Assembly: GCA_947588645.1 (NCBI GenBank)
Contig: CANPYO010000016.1
Coordinates: 1-34,615, forward strand
Origin: an uncultured Akkermansia sp.
GTDB lineage: Bacteria > Verrucomicrobiota > Verrucomicrobiia > Verrucomicrobiales > Akkermansiaceae
Length of the DNA stretch: 34,615 bases
Reading direction: 5' to 3'
The notes below the pieces were generated by a model. The model saw nothing but the letters and a program-made list of their open reading frames with translations, made no database searches and was not told where the DNA came from. Below are positions 1-8,813 of this stretch, in pieces (positions within the stretch are counted from its first letter, which is position 1; the number at the start of each line of letters is the position of its first letter). Both the position numbers and the translations under genes were made by a program.

Positions 1-3000
1 GCATCACCGTGAACGAGCACGGCTTGCTTACGGGACTCAGCGGAACCTACAAAGTGAGCGCGCAGAAGAAGCTGGAATTGCACTTCACGGCGGACAACTG
101 GGGCAGGAGTGCGCAGGAGGCGGGCGCGGCGCTCATCGAAGGGGAGCAGCTGCAGCTGAAGACAGGCAACGGAGAAGGAGTGAAGTTTGAGTTTGACAGC
201 GAGATATTCAAGCAATTCTACGCGGGAGCGTCTGAGAAACTCTACGCGGGAGCGTCTGAGAAACTCTACGTGCGAGTGGCGGACAACGCGACGTGGGATG
301 CGAATGCGGAGAATCTGGGAGTGAACGTGTGGAACGAGTGGCTGTACGGAGTGATTAAGACCGTGGAGTACACAAATGAGGGAGGGAGCAACTACGCGGT
401 GCTGACGGGCAGCACGGATGAGTTGTACATGGTGATGAAGAGTGGAGGGGACAAGCACGAATCGAATACGCCGGCGGATCTGGGGGTGAAGAAGGCGACC
501 GTGCTGCTGGACGGGCAGACGCTCACGCTGAACTGGTCCGGAGAAGGCGGCGGGATGTCCGGTTTGCCGGAGCCGGTCGTGCACAACCTGCTGGGCACGG
601 AAGGGACGACGCTCGCGATACAGAACAGCTCGAAGGAGGCGGCATCGCGCCTGAACGTGATGCTGGACAACACAGCCGTGCAGGACATCCACGACTCGAG
701 GTATGATGAGGGCGACCTGCCGAAACCGGATGCCACGACGGTGCACGGACAAGACACCTCGTTTAAGGGGCAGATCGTCGGAGGAGCGGGAGTGGATATC
801 ACGAAGACGGGCAAGGGGACGCTGATCGTGGGCGACAACTACACCTTGGCCGATGGCACGACGAGCATCGAGCAGGGAGCGCTCGTGCTGCGCGGCGCGG
901 GGAACAGCATGCAAAACCTCGAATTCGCGTATGAGCTGCAGAGGGATGCAGACAATGGGGAAGAGCGTGGCCTGAAGCTGGAGGGAGGAAGGACGACGGT
1001 GCAGGGAAGCATCGTGGAGAGAGAGGGCAGCGAGCCGGAGGACAATGCCATTGAACTCAGCAAGGGTGCGCAGCTCGTGCTCTTCGGAGAGAGCAGCCTG
1101 GCGTCCACGGACATCATGAGCGGCGATGCGAGCGGGACGCTGACCCTGGCGCAGCGGAGCGGAGACGCGCAGGGGGCGCAACTCACGCTTGCCGGGGAGG
1201 GTCAGCTGAAGGGCTTGCGCGTGAATCTCGGCGAGAAGACGATGCTGGATGTGGGCGCCGGGGAGAACTCGGTGGTAGCGCTGAATGGTCAAGGCTCGTT
1301 GAAGAACACGAGGGGCGGCTCATTGAAGGTAGGCGGCGGGAGCTTCTCCGGGACGCTGGAGAGCGCGTCGGGAGCGCAGGGCGCCGGCTCGCTCGTGGTG
1401 GTGAACGGAGCAGACTTCACGCTCAACCATGTGAAGACAGATGCGGGCAACGGGGGAGCCGCCTGGAACATCACCGTGGAGAAGGGAGGCAATCTCACGT
1501 TGGATCTGGTCGATACGGCTGAGAAGGATGCGCCGCAATTCGGGAATGTGCAGCTGGATGGACGGATGCGCATGGAGGTGAGTACGGCGATGACGGAGTC
1601 CGGGGAAGCGGTGACGGGCGCCCCGGTGTCCGGGAATCTCATTCTGGGAGACGACGGGAGCCTGGAGGTGCACGGAAATGGCGTCAGCGTGAGCTCATCG
1701 TTCAGCCTGGGCTTTACGACGACGGAGCAGGACGCCGGCCGACTGGAGAGTCGAGTGACGCTGAGCGGCAGCTCCTTCGCCTTGTCTGACCTGCTGAGTG
1801 TGACGGTGGATGAGAACGGAACCATTATCGTGACGACCGAGGAGGCGAAGGACAATAAGTTTGAGCGCACCATGCCCCATGCGGGTAAGAACGGGTTGGC
1901 CGGAGCGACGATGATGTGGGAGTCGCTGAAGAACAAGTCGCAGGGGGATGCGCTGATGGATGTGTTCAGCAAGCCGAACTCGGACTACGCGAAGCTGGGT
2001 ATGGCTGTGGTCAACATGATGGACGGGAAGGACGGCGAGGGTCTGGAACGCACGCTCAGCGCGGTGGCGGGAGCCTCCGTGGCGACGATTGCCCCGGCGT
2101 TGATGCAGGATATACACCGCCAGTTGGCGTCAGTGCGCAACCGTACTACGTCCATGAATGCCGAGCAGCCCGCCGATGCGAGCGCGGCGCGCTCTGTCTG
2201 GCACGCCTGGATCAATGGCGAGGGAGGATACCACAAGGTGGATGCCGATGGCTACCTGCCCGGCTACACGCTCAACAGCTGGGGAGGCGCCGTGGGTGTC
2301 GCGCTGGATGTGGGGCAGCAGACCACGATGGGGCTGGCGGTGTCGGCGATGTACGGCGACCTGAAGGCGGATGCGGCGGATACGGCTACGGGGCACCTGG
2401 ATACGACCTACCTGAGCGCGTTCATGCGTGCGGGAAGCGGTCCGTGGACGCATACCTTCGTGCTGAGCGGAGGGGTGGCCAATATCGACATGGATCGCAC
2501 GGTCAGTTACGGCTCGGGCAGCTACCGCACCAATGGCAGCACGGATGGCTACGCGTTCGGAGCCCTCTATGAGGTGGGCTACACCACGCAGCTCAATAAG
2601 GAAGGCACGGTGGGACTGCAACCGGTCTTCAATGTGGAGCTGCGCCACGCTCAGGTGAAGGGCTACACGGAGAGCGGAAGCGACGCGGCTCTCAGGACGG
2701 ATGATATGCAACAGGATGTCGTCACCTTTGGCGCCGGCGCGCGCATGCAGTGCGTGCTGGGAGAAAATGCCTTTAACCGCAGTTCCGTGCTCGAAGCGCG
2801 CTGCTTGTTGAAGGTTGATGCGGGAGACCGCTCCGGCAAGGTGAACAATGGCATCGTCGGCTCGGGAACGATGGCAGAGGTGGAAAGCGCCAAGGTGGGC
2901 GCGTTCAGCATCGAGGTGGGTGTCGGTCTGACGATCCCGCTCAGTGGCAACTCCGGCAGCATCTTCATGGATGCATCCGTCGAGACGCGCAGCGGCTGGA

Positions 3001-3041
3001 CCAGCGCCAACGCCTCCGCAGGCTATCGCATCAATTTCTAA
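1..3041 (+). CDS. Autotransporter, C-terminal part (5' truncated by window)
   Basis: The open frame runs in from the window edge (codons ATC-ACC precede the GTG at 9), so the true start lies upstream. The visible ~1010 residues are a long beta-helical passenger rich in G, T, S and N, including a GKGTLIVGDN-type autotransporter-associated strand repeat near residues 270-300. A linker helix follows (about 690-715, SVATIAPALMQDIHRQL), then a beta-barrel translocator from about 727 (WHAWINGEGGYH) to the C-terminus. The chain ends in ...GYRINF, with the terminal Phe typical of outer-membrane barrels recognised by the BAM machinery. This matches type V secretion autotransporters (Autotransporter beta-domain family). 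The passenger is presumably displayed on the cell surface; its ligand is unknown. The passenger holds an exact 24-bp tandem duplication (217-264). The gene looks more GC- and purine-rich than its neighbours by eye. Confidence 0.9.
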   Translation, partial: ITVNEHGLLTGLSGTYKVSAQKKLELHFTADNWGRSAQEAGAALIEGEQLQLKTGNGEGVKFEFDSEIFKQFYAGASEKLYAGASEKLYVRVADNATWDANAENLGVNVWNEWLYGVIKTVEYTNEGGSNYAVLTGSTDELYMVMKSGGDKHESNTPADLGVKKATVLLDGQTLTLNWSGEGGGMSGLPEPVVHNLLGTEGTTLAIQNSSKEAASRLNVMLDNTAVQDIHDSRYDEGDLPKPDATTVHGQDTSFKGQIVGGAGVDITKTGKGTLIVGDNYTLADGTTSIEQGALVLRGAGNSMQNLEFAYELQRDADNGEERGLKLEGGRTTVQGSIVEREGSEPEDNAIELSKGAQLVLFGESSLASTDIMSGDASGTLTLAQRSGDAQGAQLTLAGEGQLKGLRVNLGEKTMLDVGAGENSVVALNGQGSLKNTRGGSLKVGGGSFSGTLESASGAQGAGSLVVVNGADFTLNHVKTDAGNGGAAWNITVEKGGNLTLDLVDTAEKDAPQFGNVQLDGRMRMEVSTAMTESGEAVTGAPVSGNLILGDDGSLEVHGNGVSVSSSFSLGFTTTEQDAGRLESRVTLSGSSFALSDLLSVTVDENGTIIVTTEEAKDNKFERTMPHAGKNGLAGATMMWESLKNKSQGDALMDVFSKPNSDYAKLGMAVVNMMDGKDGEGLERTLSAVAGASVATIAPALMQDIHRQLASVRNRTTSMNAEQPADASAARSVWHAWINGEGGYHKVDADGYLPGYTLNSWGGAVGVALDVGQQTTMGLAVSAMYGDLKADAADTATGHLDTTYLSAFMRAGSGPWTHTFVLSGGVANIDMDRTVSYGSGSYRTNGSTDGYAFGALYEVGYTTQLNKEGTVGLQPVFNVELRHAQVKGYTESGSDAALRTDDMQQDVVTFGAGARMQCVLGENAFNRSSVLEARCLLKVDAGDRSGKVNNGIVGSGTMAEVESAKVGAFSIEVGVGLTIPLSGNSGSIFMDASVETRSGWTSANASAGYRINF
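217..264 (+). repeat. Exact 24-bp tandem duplication inside the autotransporter passenger
   Basis: The 24-bp unit at 217-240 is repeated without mismatch at 241-264. It duplicates eight residues (YAGASEKL) in frame. Perfect identity points to a recent slippage event; the in-frame length keeps the protein intact. Confidence 0.9.
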
Positions 3042-3149
3042 CCACGTCCGATCACGGCTTCATCACATCCCGCTCGCACCTGCTTTGCCAACTCGCGCCG
3101 CAGGCGCGCTAAAATCCAAATCGTACATCGTACATCGTAAATCGTAAAT
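3041..3149 (+). repeat. Composite intergenic repeat: 27-bp module, GC hairpin and TCGTAMA heptamers
   Basis: Starting on the last base of the autotransporter stop codon, 3041-3067 is identical to 34468-34494. It is followed by a GCGCC/GGCGC hairpin (3094-3110, also at 34521-34537 and, with one change, 8156-8170). Four tandem heptamers, TCGTACA twice then TCGTAAA twice, follow at 3121-3148. No coding potential is evident. Confidence 0.75.
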
Positions 3150-3165
3150 CCCTTACGTGTTTATA

Positions 3166-3184
3166 TTGCTTTTTCTTGGGACGG
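3166..3184 (+). repeat. Dispersed repeat C (TTCTTGGGACGG module)
   Basis: TTGCTTTTTCTTGGGACGG recurs at 11973-11996, 12914-12934, 24300-24321 and 24855-24877, usually continuing as ATGTG. Here it lies about 17 bp before the prfB -35 box. Function unknown. Confidence 0.7.
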
Positions 3185-3200
3185 CTGAGGCTGATTTGCC

Positions 3201-3229
3201 TTGACACCGCGGGGGCAGGTTGCTACACT
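3201..3229 (+). promoter_or_regulatory. sigma70-type promoter of prfB
   Basis: TTGACA at 3201-3206 and TACACT at 3224-3229 are separated by 17 bp. Only 9 nt separate the -10 box from the ATG at 3239, so the predicted transcript has a leader of about 3 nt. Confidence 0.75.
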
Positions 3230-3238
3230 GCGCGCGCT

Positions 3239-4355
3239 ATGACGGACAAGGAGACATCGCCCGTAGATCTCTCGGTGCTCGACACGGCTGCAATGCGTAG
3301 TCGTCTTTCCGAGCTCGGGAGCTATCTTTGACCTCGCTCATTTGGAGGAACAGGTGAGCCACATGGGGCAGCGCATGAGCGCTCCGGATTTTTGGGATGA
3401 TCCGCAGGCCGCGCGAACGCTTATGGCTGAAGTGAATCCGCTTAAACGTCGGCTGGAGCAGTACCGCGCGCTGGAGAGCGGCCTGGAGGATGTGGAGGCT
3501 GCCCTGGAGCTGGCTCGGGAGGAGTCGGATTTAGCGGTAGAAGCAGCTGCGGAGTACGATGCGTGGCAGAAGAAGCTGGAGGAGTTTGAGCTGATTACGT
3601 TGCTGAATGGACCGCACGACGCATCTGGTTGTTATATCACGATTCACTCGGGGGCGGGAGGAACGGAGGCATGCGACTGGGCGAGTATGCTGCTGCGCAT
3701 GTATCTGCGCTATTGCGAGCGTCACAGCTTTGCTACAGAAATCATGGAAAGCACGGATGGCGATGAGGCCGGGCTACGATCGGTGACGGTGAAGATCACA
3801 GGAGAGTACGCGTACGGGTACTTGAAAAATGAGCGGGGCATTCATCGCCTGGTGCGTATGAGCCCCTTTGATGCCGCAGGGAAGCGCCATACCTCATTCT
3901 GCTCGCTGGATGCCACGCCGGATATCTCCGACGATGTGGAGATAGAGGTGAAAGATGCAGATGTGAAAATGGACACCTACCGTTCCGGCGGCAAAGGCGG
4001 GCAGAATGTCAACAAGGTGGAGACGGCAGTGCGTCTCACTCATTTACCGACGGGTATTATCGTGGCGTGCCAGACTCAGCGTTCGCAGTTACGCAACCGC
4101 GAGGAGGCCATGCGTATGCTCAAGGCGCGCCTCATTCAGCTGGAAGAGGATCGCAAGCGTGCAGAAGCTGATCGGCAGTACTCCGAGAAGGGTGATATTG
4201 CGTGGGGAAATCAGATACGCTCGTATGTTTTTCAGCCCTACCAAATGGTGAAGGATCTGCGCACTGGGGTAGAGAGTGGCAATATCCAAGATGTGATGGA
4301 CGGCAATTTGGATGCGTACATTGAGGCCATGCTGCGCCACAACGCTAACTCCTAA
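3239..4355 (+). CDS. prfB: Peptide chain release factor 2 (programmed +1 frameshift)
   Basis: RF2 releases the nascent peptide at UGA and UAA codons. The gene starts at ATG 3239, runs 30 codons, and meets an in-frame TGA at 3329-3331 in the context TAT-CTT-TGA-C, preceded by a GGGAGC Shine-Dalgarno-like stretch. A +1 shift on CTT resumes at GAC 3330 and gives a ~371-residue protein. This is the classic autoregulatory RF2 frameshift: when RF2 is scarce the ribosome shifts and makes more. Downstream hallmarks are an FWDD motif in the N-terminal domain, the stop-codon-reading SPF tripeptide (about 208-210) and the catalytic GGQ (about 253-255). The start is supported by the promoter 9 nt upstream. 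trmD follows after 20 nt and is probably co-transcribed. An annotation that ignores the shift would wrongly begin inside the gene. Confidence 0.96.
3320..3332 (+). promoter_or_regulatory. prfB: prfB programmed frameshift site
   Basis: GGGAGC-TAT-CTT-TGA-C: slippery CTT codon, in-frame UGA at 3329-3331 followed by C (poor termination context), and an upstream SD-like G-rich element. Reading shifts from the frame of 3239 to the frame of 3330. Confidence 0.93.
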
Positions 4356-4375
4356 ATAGCTAACCCCACTTTGCG

Positions 4376-5152
4376 ATGCTTGAATTTGACGTGCTCTCCC
4401 TGTTTCCGGAGATTGTGAGCGCCCCGCTTTCGCAAAGCATCATTGGGCGAGCAGCGGGGAATGGCTTGCTCCGCGTTCGCTCCCACAATATCCGAGATTG
4501 GACCCACGATAAACATCATCGCACGGATGATTATTTGTGCGGTGGAGGTCAAGGGATGCTCATGAAGTGCGAGCCCATCTTTGAGGCCGTGGAAGAGTTG
4601 CGCCGCGAGAACACGCGCGTGATACTCATGACTCCCCAGGGGCGTGTGCTTACCCAGCAACTCGTGCGCGAACTGGCGGCTCCTTGCATGGAGACGCTGG
4701 GCGGTGCGCATTACATCATTATCTGCGGGCACTACGAAGGGGTGGACCAGCGTGTGGTGGACGATTTGGTGGATTTGGAGCTGTCAATCGGGGATTACAT
4801 ATTGACGAATGGTGCGATAGCCGCTGTTGTGCTTATTGATGCGATTTCACGACTGACTCCGGGTGCCCTCGGTGATGAACGCAGTGGGGAGGAGGAATCT
4901 TTCTGCGATGGATTGCTGGAGGCTCCTGCTTACACGAAACCCATTGAATTTCGCGGGATGAGAGTGCCTGAGGTGTTGCTCTCCGGCAATCACAAGGCGA
5001 TGGAAGAGTGGAAACAGGAACGAGCTGTGGAGCGTACCCGTGCCAACAGACCGGATCTCTATGAAAAATGGGCGGCTGCGCACCCGGAGTTCTTCCTTCC
5101 GGGCAAAAAGAAAACAAAGCCCACACACTACAAAGAACGCCCAATATCGTAA
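4376..5152 (+). CDS. trmD: tRNA (guanine-N1)-methyltransferase
   Basis: TrmD methylates G37 next to the anticodon of a subset of tRNAs, using S-adenosylmethionine, to prevent +1 frameshifting. The 258-residue product has the family N-terminus (FDVLSLFPE), the GGGQGML loop, and the SPOUT trefoil-knot motifs GHYEGVDQRV (from residue 118) and SIGDYILTNG. Length is normal for the family. In many bacteria trmD sits in rpsP-rimM-trmD-rplS. Here it instead follows prfB by 20 nt and no ribosomal-protein gene is adjacent. The leader between the genes lacks a Shine-Dalgarno sequence (CTAACCCCACTTTGCG before ATG). Downstream is a repeat-filled gap. Confidence 0.95.
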   Translation: MLEFDVLSLFPEIVSAPLSQSIIGRAAGNGLLRVRSHNIRDWTHDKHHRTDDYLCGGGQGMLMKCEPIFEAVEELRRENTRVILMTPQGRVLTQQLVRELAAPCMETLGGAHYIIICGHYEGVDQRVVDDLVDLELSIGDYILTNGAIAAVVLIDAISRLTPGALGDERSGEEESFCDGLLEAPAYTKPIEFRGMRVPEVLLSGNHKAMEEWKQERAVERTRANRPDLYEKWAAAHPEFFLPGKKKTKPTHYKERPIS

Positions 5153-5175
5153 TGTAAAGGGCAACAGCATTCTAG

Positions 5176-5390
5176 GGCAACCGCATTAGGAAATGTGTTT
5201 ACCTATGTACGATTTGTTAATAATGTGCGCGTTGCGCAGATTTTTTCGGATCATTAATGTATGCTGAAATCCCTTTGGAGCCAACATCATGATGATCTCT
5301 TTTTGTCATGATTTTTGATACGTATAAATGGTGATATCAGTCAATAAGAGCAATTTCTCTGTTGATTGACTTCTCTCAAATGCGTTTGCC
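5176..5390 (-). repeat. Dispersed ~220-bp element A, copy 1 (inverted orientation)
   Basis: On the minus strand this is colinear with the copies at 10521, 11718 and 21819. It is bounded by AATGCGTTTGCC at 5379-5390 and by the end hairpin at 5176-5203 (stem GGCAACCGCATT against AATGTGTTTACC, AGGA loop). It contains the shared core words ATCTGCGCAACGCGCACATTATTAA and TATACGTATCAAAAA in reverse complement. There is no ORF. It fills most of the 296-bp gap between trmD and the glycosidase. Confidence 0.8.
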
Positions 5391-5411
5391 CTGAACAGCA
5401 TTCTAATGCGG

Positions 5412-5440
5412 TTGACAACTCTCTCGATGACGGGTAGAAT
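5412..5440 (+). promoter_or_regulatory. sigma70-type promoter of the GH36-like gene
   Basis: TTGACA at 5412-5417, 17-bp spacer, TAGAAT at 5435-5440. The ATG at 5449 is 8 nt downstream, which predicts a ~2-nt leader. Confidence 0.78.
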
Positions 5441-5448
5441 GACGTCGC

Positions 5449-8073
5449 ATGAATAAACACACCTCATTCGCAATTCTATGGGGAGGTCTGCTGTTGTTCC
5501 ATCTGCATCCTGCTGTGGCAAACGTCAGTACGCAGGCAAGTAACGGAGAAAAGAGCGCTGTGGTTGTAAAGGACAAGGCGAGTTGCAGCAAAGATTGGGC
5601 GGTTCTTGATAATGATTGGATTTCGGTTCAATTTGAGGTAGGGAAGGATGGAGGAATTATCTTCCGTGGTCTCACCGAAAAAAAAAGCGGAAAACAGCTA
5701 CTGAAATCCGGCACAGATGTCATCAGCGTGCAGACTGCCCGAGGTGATGCCGTCACCTCGAAAGATATGAAGATTCTATCGTGGGAGGCTCTGCCTCTCC
5801 CCGCGAATCCCTCTGCCACGCGAGCATCCGAAAAAGAGGAGGGATGTGGAATACATGCGGTGCTGGAGTCAAAGGACGGCGCGTATCGAGTCGATTGGAG
5901 AGCGGTACTGCGAAAGAACTCCCGCTACCTGCGCCAAGAGTTTACCATCTCAGCTCTGCGCGATACACCCTTCACCTCCTTTACTCCGCTCCAATATGCC
6001 TTTTCCGATGAGGCGGGACAACCAACTGTCTCCGGCAATACAACTCACGGGAATTTGGTACTCAGCGAGCGTCTCTTCGCCGGGCTTGAAACGCCCATGT
6101 CCGTGATGAGTGTCAACGGTCAAAGCGTTGTTGCCCAGAGAAATCCAACTGTATGGTCACCGGAGTCCTTTCAGGATGTTTTTGCAAACGATATTCCACA
6201 AGCCTTGCGATCTGCCCAAGAAGAACTCTGTGCAGAAATGGACGGTCCCACCGTGCGTTATGTGAAGGTAAGTGGCGGCAAGGTGCATTTTGCTCAGGGT
6301 GGAGAATGCCAGGTAGAACCTGTTTACGAGGGTGGTTCTCATAAACTGAACGTCATTGCCATAAGCCTCGCAGACGCTACCGGCAAAGTCGTGAGCTGCG
6401 ATGCGCACCGCGGCAGCACCGGCGAGCAAAAAGCTGATTCTAGTTACACCTTGCAAGTCCCCGCCCCCGGAGTTTACACCCTGCAATGCTGGGCAGAAAC
6501 CAAAACGGAATCCATTACCGCACACGGATCGCTACACATCTCTCTCCCGCTGCGTGAGCAAACCGAGGAAAATCATGATGATCTCCTAAAGGATGACCTG
6601 GTGCGCGGGGAATGGGTGCGAAAAGCAGTATTGCCACGCAACCACAGCTGGTCAGTTTCCACGGTAGTGGGGCTGCTAGATCCCGAACAGCCACGCCGTT
6701 CCTTCCTGCATTACAGTGAGCGTGAACGCGCCGTACCCTACCGCGTGCTCGTGCATTACAATGATTGGTACGAAGTCGGCATACGTGTGCATGACAATAA
6801 TGACCCACACCAGCGCACGACGGACGCCATTTGGAAGGGCATTCTGGCTCAGTGGAAACGCGAACTCTTCGACAAGAGAAAGACCAGCATCGATGCCTTT
6901 GTCATAGACGACGGCTGGGATGAGTTTAACAGCCTGTGGGATTTTCATGCGGGGTTTCCAAATGGCTTTGCCAACATCGACCGTGCCGCAGCCAAAATGA
7001 ACGCCGGCATCGGCACATGGCTCGGCCCCGTAGGCGGATACGGACGTTCCAAAGGACTTCGCCTCTCTTTCTGGAACAAAAAACACCCGCACAATCAGAT
7101 CAACAATTTCAAGCTCTCCAATCGAGAGTATTTCGACGCCTTCGTACAACGCTGTTCCGAGATGATCAAAAAATACGACATGCGATATTTCAAGTTCGAT
7201 GGCATCTCGACAAAGTTTCATGCTAACGGTCCGGCAGACTTGGAAGATGCAGAGGGCATCATCAGCGTGGCAACTGAGCTGCGAAAGAAAAAACCGGACA
7301 TCTTTATCAACACCACCGTGGGCACTTGGGCAAGCCCCTTCTGGTTCCACTTCGTGGATTCCGTCTGGCGACAGGAAAATGACTTCGGTCAAGTGGGCAA
7401 CGCCGGCGATGAACGTGACCGCTGGATTACCTACCGCGACAGGCTCGTGTACGAAGTCTTTGTGCAGGGAGCCCCGCTCTTCCCCATTAACTGCCTCATG
7501 ACGCACGGCACTATCATCACCCGCAACGGTCCGCCGAATGTGATGAGCAAAGATCCCGCCAATTGTGTGAAAGAAATGCGCGCCGCCTTTGGTTCCGGAT
7601 CAGGTCTGCAAGAGGTGTATGCCGATGCAGAGCTGCTCAATCAGCAAAACGGTATGCTGTGGGACGAGCTTGCCTCCTGCATCGCGTGGATCCGCCGCAA
7701 TGCCGATGTGCTGGAGGACGTGCACTGGGTGGGCGGAAACCCATGGGATGGCAACGATGGAACCATTTATGGCTGGGCTGCTTGGAATTCCTCTAAATGC
7801 ACCCTCACTCTGCGTAATTCTTCGGCGTCGTCCAAATCCTTGCACACCACGTTGCGCCAGCTCTTCGAAATCCCCAAAGAAAATCATGGAAAAATCAGGT
7901 TGACCAGCTCCTTTGCAGACCAACGCAGGCTTCCCGGCCTCATGGATGAGTTACTGGACGTGGATGCTCAATTAGAAATTACGATGAACCCCGGTGAAGT
8001 CATCGTGATGGAAGGCAAATCAGACAGGACGAAAAAGAACAAAAAGGGCAGAAAAATCAAGAAGAAGCCATGA
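5449..8073 (+). CDS. Secreted GH36-type (clan GH-D) glycoside hydrolase
   Basis: An 874-residue protein with a Sec signal peptide (hydrophobic FAILWGGLLLFHLHP, likely cut after PAVA). It is a (beta/alpha)8 glycosidase resembling alpha-galactosidases and related family 36 enzymes, including homologues loosely annotated 'enterotoxin' in gut bacteria. Key signatures are IDDGWD (about 486-491), YFKFDG with the probable nucleophile Asp584, and a later WRQEND segment whose Asp645 is a candidate acid/base. A beta-sandwich-like N-terminal half precedes the barrel. The stretch at about 265-365 looks like an additional small domain. The C-terminal end is a very basic Lys-rich tail (DRTKKNKKGRKIKKKP). 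It probably acts in the periplasm or at the surface on alpha-linked sugars of host glycans; the actual substrate cannot be read from sequence. The gene is monocistronic, with repeats on both sides. Confidence 0.78.
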   Translation: MNKHTSFAILWGGLLLFHLHPAVANVSTQASNGEKSAVVVKDKASCSKDWAVLDNDWISVQFEVGKDGGIIFRGLTEKKSGKQLLKSGTDVISVQTARGDAVTSKDMKILSWEALPLPANPSATRASEKEEGCGIHAVLESKDGAYRVDWRAVLRKNSRYLRQEFTISALRDTPFTSFTPLQYAFSDEAGQPTVSGNTTHGNLVLSERLFAGLETPMSVMSVNGQSVVAQRNPTVWSPESFQDVFANDIPQALRSAQEELCAEMDGPTVRYVKVSGGKVHFAQGGECQVEPVYEGGSHKLNVIAISLADATGKVVSCDAHRGSTGEQKADSSYTLQVPAPGVYTLQCWAETKTESITAHGSLHISLPLREQTEENHDDLLKDDLVRGEWVRKAVLPRNHSWSVSTVVGLLDPEQPRRSFLHYSERERAVPYRVLVHYNDWYEVGIRVHDNNDPHQRTTDAIWKGILAQWKRELFDKRKTSIDAFVIDDGWDEFNSLWDFHAGFPNGFANIDRAAAKMNAGIGTWLGPVGGYGRSKGLRLSFWNKKHPHNQINNFKLSNREYFDAFVQRCSEMIKKYDMRYFKFDGISTKFHANGPADLEDAEGIISVATELRKKKPDIFINTTVGTWASPFWFHFVDSVWRQENDFGQVGNAGDERDRWITYRDRLVYEVFVQGAPLFPINCLMTHGTIITRNGPPNVMSKDPANCVKEMRAAFGSGSGLQEVYADAELLNQQNGMLWDELASCIAWIRRNADVLEDVHWVGGNPWDGNDGTIYGWAAWNSSKCTLTLRNSSASSKSLHTTLRQLFEIPKENHGKIRLTSSFADQRRLPGLMDELLDVDAQLEITMNPGEVIVMEGKSDRTKKNKKGRKIKKKP

Positions 8074-8081
8074 GTAGACCA

Positions 8082-8233
8082 AGCAACCGCGTTAGGAAAT
8101 GCTGTTGCTGTGTACGAGGTACGACGGTGGCAGACTCTGCCTGCCACCGCCTCCCCGCGCCACAGGCGCGCGAATTTCTCAAATCGTAAATCGTAAATCG
8201 TAAATGGCAACCGCATTTTCCAATGCGATTGCC
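8082..8233 (+). repeat. Intergenic repeat cluster with three hairpins and TCGTAAA heptamers
   Basis: Contents in order: an imperfect GCAACCGCGTT/ATGCTGTTGC hairpin (8082-8109); GGTGGCAG/CTGCCACC (8126-8133 with 8141-8148); a CGCGCC-ACA-GGCGCG hairpin (8156-8170); three TCGTAAA heptamers (8184-8204); and the end hairpin of element A (stem 8206-8217 with 8222-8233, loop TTCC). The hairpins lie after the glycosidase stop and could act as terminators, though none is followed by a T-run. Confidence 0.65.
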
Positions 8234-8246
8234 CTTGTCATTGATC

Positions 8247-8275
8247 TTGCGGAATAGGGGATCATGTGGTAGAAT
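8247..8275 (+). promoter_or_regulatory. Probable promoter of the NlpC/P60-HTH-xseA operon
   Basis: TTGCGG (8247-8252), 17-bp spacer, TAGAAT (8270-8275). The -35 is weak. The chosen ATG at 8293 is 17 nt past the -10 box, leaving a leader of about 11 nt. Confidence 0.6.
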
Positions 8276-8292
8276 GCGAACGGTTAGCTGTG

Positions 8293-8811
8293 ATGAAAAA
8301 GGTATTGGCAGCGCTCGTAGTCATCGTGCTCGTGCTGACGAGTTGTCAGACGAGTGAGGTGGATGTGTACACCCCGAATTACGTGTACCACAAGGGCTAC
8401 AGCGTGCGGTTGGTGAGAGGTCAGGCTGTGGCTCCCAAACAAGCTCCTAAGCGGATAAAGCGTGCTATTGCAGCCGCCAACAAGATAGTTGGCAAACCCT
8501 ACCGTCGAGGAGGCGGACACGGGCGACATCACGACAACGCGTATGATTGCTCAGGGTCGGTCGCCTTTGTGCTGCGCGAGGCTGGTATGCTCAAAAAGGG
8601 GGCACACCCAACCTCCAGTGATTTTTTGCGTTGGGGCAGACCGGGGTATGGAAAGTGGCTCACTGTGTACACGAAGCCCGGACACGTGTTTCTTCTGATA
8701 GCGGGGGCGCGTTTTGATACGACAGGGAGCGGACGAGGGGTCGGTCCGCGGTGGTACACTACTTCCCGTCGTTGCACAGGGTTTAAGGTGCGGCATATTC
8801 CGGGCTTTTAG
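8293..8811 (+). CDS. NlpC/P60-family lipoprotein (putative peptidoglycan endopeptidase)
   Basis: A 172-residue protein starting at ATG 8293. An upstream in-frame GTG (8266) would overlap the promoter and spoil the signal peptide. The N-terminus MKKVLAALVVIVLVLTSC is a lipoprotein signal peptide with lipobox LTSC, so the mature protein is probably lipidated by Lgt, also encoded in this window. The rest is a small cysteine-peptidase domain: YDCSG with catalytic Cys86, and PGHVFLLI with His131. This matches NlpC/P60 enzymes that cleave stem peptides of peptidoglycan. The GGGHGRHHDN insert just before the Cys is unusually His/Gly rich. It is the first gene of a run with the HTH-like gene (2-nt gap) and xseA. 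Confidence 0.78.
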   Translation: MKKVLAALVVIVLVLTSCQTSEVDVYTPNYVYHKGYSVRLVRGQAVAPKQAPKRIKRAIAAANKIVGKPYRRGGGHGRHHDNAYDCSGSVAFVLREAGMLKKGAHPTSSDFLRWGRPGYGKWLTVYTKPGHVFLLIAGARFDTTGSGRGVGPRWYTTSRRCTGFKVRHIPGF

Positions 8812-8813
8812 CT

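Noticed and set aside
3121..3148. Heptamer arrays as CRISPR
   Set aside because: Units are 7 bp with no spacers and no cas genes nearby.
3329..3331. prfB in-frame TGA as a sequencing error or pseudogene
   Set aside because: The exact CTT-TGA-C context is the known programmed frameshift and both frames encode RF2 sequence up to the join.
8082..8233. Strong intrinsic terminator after the glycosidase gene
   Set aside because: Several hairpins exist but none is followed by a run of T, so only a repeat cluster is reported.
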